From: Reticulitermes lucifugus
Taxonomy: Eukaryota > Arthropoda > Insecta > Blattodea > Rhinotermitidae
Direction: 5' to 3'
Length of the DNA stretch: 64,000 nt
NCBI GenBank assembly: GCA_026260175.1
Contig: JAKCWW010000447.1
Span: 36,356 to 100,355 of the forward strand
The position numbers and the translations under genes are program-made. Of the stretch, positions 59,511-64,000 are shown piece by piece (the stretch's first letter is position 1; every line of letters begins with the position of its first letter). Under the pieces are notes generated by a model. It saw only the letters and a program-made list of their open reading frames with translations. It was not told the origin of the DNA and ran no database searches.

Positions 59511-59594
59511 AGATATTAAAGAACATTTGATTATGGCTCCGGCGGGTATGAATCTCACAGGAACCTCGATTAAAATAATGCTGGGAATACTGAC

Positions 59595-59739
59595 CTTCTC
59601 TGCCCGCAGGTTTGCATCGCGGGCCTGCTGCTCGCAGAGAAGGGCGCGGTCCATGGCGTTGTCCTTCTCCAGCTTCATGGCCTGCATCTTCTTCTTGATC
59701 GCATCCATGGTGGCGGTGGTGTTCGGTCTTGTTTAAAGT
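59595..59739 (-). CDS. Tm1: Tropomyosin exon 1: muscle long-form N-terminus
   Basis: Coding part 59595-59708 (114 nt) encodes residues 1-38, beginning [20 protein letters not shown] and ending at Lys38. This is the conserved N-terminal cap of long tropomyosins, which forms the head-to-tail overlap joint on actin. The ATG lies in a textbook context (GCCACC before ATGG). The exon ends AAG followed by donor GTCAGT, phase 0. On the 5' side, TTGCAG at 59740-59745 looks like an acceptor, leaving 31 nt of 5' UTR (59709-59739). A non-coding first exon and the muscle promoter should therefore lie further right, probably outside the window. The CDS is certain; the acceptor is likely but could instead lie in a longer leader. 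Confidence 0.95.
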
Positions 59740-60179
59740 CTGCAACACGTAACGGTAACAAAATGTTCAGGTGTCGGCTTTCTTACGAACAAGGACAGAA
59801 GTTAATTTATGGAGCGAGAATTACATTACTGTTCTGTGACAGCCTGGTAGCTCTCTGAATTATTTAACGCCATTCCAGTGCATAACTACTGCTACGGTAT
59901 AATTCGTCTTAGAAAAGGCTTAAAGCCTACATGGTGATATGGAATTATAGGATAGGAGGCTGGGTGGAACATACAGTCATCCGGAAACTGCGGAGAAAGG
60001 CAACATATCTTGGCACCTGCCGGTAATAGAAACCTGAATCCTTGGCATTCGGTGCCATGGCACCCACTTGTGTTTAACATGGGTTCGTCCCTTAAAATGT
60101 CGTCGTAAAACCGAAAGGCAAGACTCATTGAGAAATGTAACCGTAGATCGCATGTGAATAAGTGGACTGGATTTATATG

Positions 60180-60320
60180 GAACAGGATAAAGACCAGTGG
60201 CGGGGTCTTATGCACACGGTAAGGAAATTCTGAATTCCATAAAGACGTGTGGAATTTCATCACTAGCTGAGAAGCTGTCATCTTCAGAAATAGTCAGTTC
60301 CACGGAGTCAGTTCATGTAA
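60180..60320 (-). repeat. Dispersed repeat (YGT-type), reversed
   Basis: AGACCAGTGGCGGGGTCTTA, TGCACACGGTAAGGAAATTC, TGAATTCCATAAAGACGTGT and TTCCACGGAGTCAGTTCATG, like 46290 and 57085. Confidence 0.45.
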
Positions 60321-60739
60321 TTTACGTAGTCTCAGTATGACTTACGACTGATATAAAAAGTTGTGCTTTCATAAATTACACTTCTTTGAACACAAGTCTG
60401 GCTAATTAGCGGAAGTTTCAATGCACGCAGTTTGCATTTCGTACCTATGCAGAAGTTTAATATATACACACGTGTTTGCGAAAATTAAGTAATGGTATAT
60501 TACCTCCACACAGTAGGAAAATCCCCGAGTAAAGAAATGGCACTTTCGGCCACACAATAAAACATTCAAGCCTTTATTATTCGTCCTATGCCGTCATCAA
60601 GTAGTTACTGCAGGTGTGTTAATTGCTGATACTAATTACTGCAAAGTGTTTACAGAAGAGGATTCGGAAGGAACTTTAAGCTTTCCTGTCTATGAGAAAA
60701 TTATCCCTGTACTTAAGAAATCAACTAAGGCATAAAAAG

Positions 60740-60865
60740 TACAGGAGGAAGGACGTATAGTTCCAACCATTCTTAACTTCGATACTAGTTGGTGGTGAGT
60801 GGTCGATTTCACGCTTCGGCCGTTTTATCGCCGATGAAAAAAACTTTTGGTACTGACTAGAGAGT
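60740..60865 (-). mobile_element. SINE body fragment
   Basis: GAGGAAGGACGTATAGTTCC, AACTTCGATACTAGTTGG, GGTGGTGAGTGGTCGATTTC and CGGCCGTTTTATCG follow the common SINE body in reverse. No head. Confidence 0.55.
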
Positions 60866-62351
60866 GTAAAAGTGAACTCATGAAGTCGAAACTGTCGTTT
60901 TTAAAATCACAAACCGGAAAAAATATTTCGAATAAATTTAGTACAGGCAGGATTTGCACTAAAAATTGTAAGATGAATTTAATTTTGATCTGTATCTGTC
61001 CTAATTTATAAGAAATTAAAATAAAACTTATATAGCTCTGTTTAGGAAATGCTATAAAATTGTTCTCATGAAGGTCCAAAACAAATGTAGACTCCTTCTT
61101 ACACCAGCGGAAAGCCTCATAAAATCCTTCAGTCTGTCCGTCTATGTATACAAGTGTCGAACTTGAGAAAAGCTGAACCGATTATAACAAAACTTGATAC
61201 TATGCAGTTTTACTAAAACCTGTGGACACATTACAATTTTGGCAACCCATACGACAAAAATAACTGTACATTTTACCTGAAAACCTACGTGCGTTTCTGC
61301 ACATACCTGGACTACGACTCCTTAAATATCTATCACACAGAGAAATGTTTTCAACAGCAGTTGAGAAAATGTAAAGGATGATTTTACGCCAATGCTATTT
61401 CACGTAAGAAGCGATAATTAAACAAAAAGTGGCATGCTACGCGTACATTTCCTGACTCGCATTTTCAGAACACACGAGGAGCTTAGGCCTACAGAACAAA
61501 CAACATTATTTTTGCTAACACGAATAATACCGAATATAAAAATATGGTTTCCGAACACATGCGAAAATTGACGAAATATCTTGGTCTCTATAACAATTAA
61601 ACGAAAATTCGGCCTGGATGTACAGTTCTAGAGAAGACAGAGGGAAGAGATTTGTTTAACGACACTGTCTCCTAGATGACGTACATGCGGTCGGTGGTAG
61701 ACGAATGAGATATGAGCACAGAGCACAGGTGGAATTACAGACGCAGGAAAAGTCGAAGTATTTGGGGAAAAACCCGCTCCAGTCCCACTTTGTGCACCAC
61801 AAACACCATATTTATATAGTCCTAGTCTAAATGTAAATATATTTGCAATTAAAACATAACTTATTTAGGGTTATAAATACTTTCTGAGTTTCCTTGAATA
61901 AATACTTCAAAACTTGAACGTACTGACAATAGACACTTCATCGTATGCATGCGCGCGCGACTGTGCATATAGAAAGCAGGTCACGCACGCACCCATAGGT
62001 TTATAGGCCAGTCAGGGTTTACAGCTCTTACCACTTGCATAAAAACAAATTAAACTAAAATAATTCATCCTGGACGTTAGCACATCATTCGTAGTTCCTG
62101 CTGCCGAACGCTCTTCTCTGGCCTACACTGTATGTAAGTTTTTATAGTTACCCTAAAAATATAGAGAAAGTTGTCTTTAACGCGGTACTGAGTACGACAG
62201 AGCTGGGTGTGTCATCAATGTCGTCCGCTCTATAGCGCGCAGTCCTGCATTGAAGCGGAATTCCCGGGACTGAGTACTGCAGAACGGGCGGCATTATCGG
62301 TCACTATGCAGCAATGCAACTATAATCAGGTTTATAACTTATATGAGTGGG

Positions 62352-62540
62352 TTTCGCGTTCAGTTGGCTACCTTGTACGAGTCAGGTCGTCTAATGACGA
62401 GTAAACGTTTCGAAAATCATCTCTGTCCTCGTCATCAGAGAAGGGATGGATTTCGTTAGCAGCTAGTTCCCTGATGACGAGGACAGAGATGGTCCTCGAA
62501 AGGCCGGTTTACTCGCCATTCGACCAACTGACGCGGCTGC
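62352..62540. mobile_element. Foldback element J
   Basis: Arms 62352-62441 and 62470-62540 share ATCTCTGTCCTCGTCATCAG and CTGATGACGAGGACAGAGAT, plus GAGTAAAC/GTTTACTC and CAGTTGG/CCAACTG in the right order. Short loop of about 30 bases. Confidence 0.7.
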
Positions 62541-63729
62541 TATCCCGAGAATATTTTATTGAATTTAGTGACCGTGAAAGCTTTAAATTTTATACCTTGT
62601 ACGAGATATAGTAACTTCCGCTTCATTATTTTATAACATCACTACTGCTGTTTAGCATTATTGTCAGTATAAATCGCACATGCGCAGCAAAGCATCTCTT
62701 CTATTTACTTCCTGTGTCAAAAATATGTTCGTCTATATAAAACTTAAGAACAGAAGCGCAAGGAAGCCATTTGCATACACTGTGTCCTAACTGCAGTGCA
62801 TCTCCGCACGCGTATTTATGGGAAACAACAAAATAATCTCAATAAACTGAGGGACAAGACGAAGCATGTAAAGAAAATAACCGATTTCAAACGGAACTCC
62901 AGGCTTTCCTCGCGCAGCAACGAGTTGTTTGTGACTGGCGGTGGAGTTCATAGCAATCCTGCTGCGTGTTTTGGCAGTACTAGATTAAAATATCGGCACA
63001 AGGACCGGTTATCCTGACCGACTTGTCGTGGTTTCCCTCAGCCTCTCTAGGCAAGTGTACAGATAACACACAAAATGGGCCACGACCCCTTCCACATCCT
63101 GTTCAATTCCGTATGCACTAATAGTCCTACATTCGACAACATACACCCTGAAAAACTGAAAGCATAGTTTTAAATATACGGAGAGTAAATAAACCGAAAG
63201 ATGTTCATCTGCTTCCCGCAATGAATCAGTGATAAAGTCATGTCACCACGTTTGTCCAATACAATCCCACAGACCAACGCACAGTGCACTGTGCTCGTCC
63301 TCATTCCTAATCCATTGACGTCATTACACGTCGCATTTGGGGGGAAATACAGAGGCACGTCTTTGAGGACTGCTTGGACGGAAATGGCGGGGACTGAGAG
63401 GAAATTGTATCTGGAATTGTTACGTAATATTTAGCCGCTATAGGATGAAGGGACCGTGTTGGCCTTATTTGACTACACATACTTCCACATAATATACATA
63501 CTCCTTTATATGAATACAGGATATGTGTGTGAGAGAGAGACGAAAAGTCTAATGTGCTTACCCGTCATATATTCACAGAACCAAACAAGAAGTTTCAAAC
63601 ATTACTCATACAGTATACTTCCTTATCCTTATCACACGATTTCGTAGTTCCAAGAATCTTTCGTTGCTTGTATTAGGCTACGGTCACATCGGAAGTGACG
63701 TCATACGAATAAGTAATCTACATAGTATG

Positions 63730-63756
63730 TTTATAGTCCGACAAATGTACAATTTA
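63730..63756. repeat. Single arm of the 47341 palindrome
   Basis: TTTATAGTCCGACAAATGTA then CAATT match the left arm and loop of 47341-47390. The partner arm is not visible and might lie beyond the right edge. Confidence 0.65.
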
Positions 63757-64000
63757 ATCACATTAATTGTGTAACACTGACCTACATGTGTCGAACCCTT
63801 AATTCCGGTTCATCCTCAGGAACTCATCATCTCAAATTACACACTTTTCCATTAATTGGTACAACTGTTTACATAGCAAAAACTCTTTACAATCGTGTTT
63901 ATACACTCGTTAAAATAAATAAAAGGTGAAAAATGTAGTTGTTGGTTGTTTGAAGTCTTACATTGGTTAAAATGTTAAAAGTTGAATAATCTGTGTTGTT

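Larger units (their letters stand above)
54045..59594 (-). other. Tm1 intron between exons 1 and 2
   Basis: 5.5 kb with a pogo-like MITE (55225-55411), a hairpin (55927-55974), SINEs (56540, 57585, 59365) and copies of the dispersed repeat (57085, 58820, 59050). No gene seen. Confidence 0.7.
1..59739 (-). other. Tm1: Tropomyosin 1 gene locus (3' part missing)
   Basis: Minus-strand gene span built from ten coding exons listed separately. The long muscle transcript would be exons 1, 2, 3, 4 (a or b), 5 (a or b), 6, then exons beyond the left edge. Exons 1 to 6 give 639 nt, or 213 residues, of the usual 284. The short form (48-residue first exon plus exon 3 onward) would total about 252 residues, and the atypical form (274-residue first exon plus exon 3 onward) about 478, if the tail is of standard length. 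Tropomyosin is a parallel coiled-coil dimer that polymerises along actin; long forms work in muscle thin filaments and short forms in the cytoskeleton. The gene identity is certain from the heptad-repeat protein. The span assumes one gene, supported by matching splice phases and order. Confidence 0.95.
59740..64000 (-). other. Upstream intron or 5' flank of Tm1
   Basis: 4.3 kb right of the exon 1 acceptor. Contains a dispersed repeat (about 60180-60320), a SINE body (60740-60865), a foldback (62352-62540) and one arm of a palindromic repeat (63730-63756). I could not identify the non-coding first exon or muscle promoter here. Confidence 0.55.

Noticed and set aside
62207-62404. 65-codon frame MCHQCRPLYS...
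   Set aside because: Runs into foldback element J; no recognised domain.

Overview
This window is eukaryotic genomic DNA from an insect, most likely a cockroach or relative (Blattodea). The evidence is the spliced protein, which reads as insect tropomyosin of the cockroach allergen (Per a 7) type, together with very long repeat-filled introns and dispersed repeats I associate with cockroach genomes. The species call is inference.

One host gene is visible: tropomyosin 1 (Tm1) on the minus strand. It fills almost the whole window and runs off the left edge at its 3' end; its 5' non-coding exon(s) probably lie beyond the right edge. Reading 5' to 3' (right to left), the exons are: exon 1 with the ATG of the long muscle form (59595-59739); exon 2 (53919-54044); an 822-nt exon encoding the unusual N-terminus of an atypical tropomyosin (44463-45284); the first coding exon of the short cytoskeletal form (38292-38435); common exon 3 (21287-21420); two alternative versions of exon 4 (18434-18551 and 10535-10652); two alternative versions of exon 5 (8124-8194 and 6525-6595); and common exon 6 (2361-2436). 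Splice sites and reading phases agree at every junction, and exon lengths (114, 126, 134, 118, 71 and 76 nt) are those of classical tropomyosin genes. The last 71 residues and the 3' UTR are not present.

Three alternative N-termini (exons 1+2, the atypical exon, the short exon) all end in phase 0 and feed exon 3. Exon 4 and exon 5 each come as a pair whose lengths (118 and 71 nt) would break the frame if both copies were included, so each pair must be mutually exclusive. The atypical N-terminal exon is the most notable find. It has the size, position and phase expected for the kinesin-1/oskar-mRNA-associated Tm1-I/C (aTm1) isoform known from Drosophila.

The rest is intron and repeats. A decayed non-LTR retrotransposon (about 23.7-26.9 kb) lies antisense to Tm1. 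About twenty tRNA-derived SINE pieces are scattered in both orientations, mostly right of 28 kb. Two other dispersed repeat families recur. There are also many foldback or inverted-repeat elements (11.4, 12.1, 13.2, 15.6-16.2, 29.4, 41.1-41.6, 45.7-46.6, 47.3, 53.7 and 62.4 kb), a piggyBac-like MITE (20.9 kb), a pogo-like MITE (55.2 kb) and microsatellites. CpG appears depleted over the left ~27 kb and commoner in much of the right half, by eye only. No other protein-coding gene, tRNA gene or CRISPR array could be supported.
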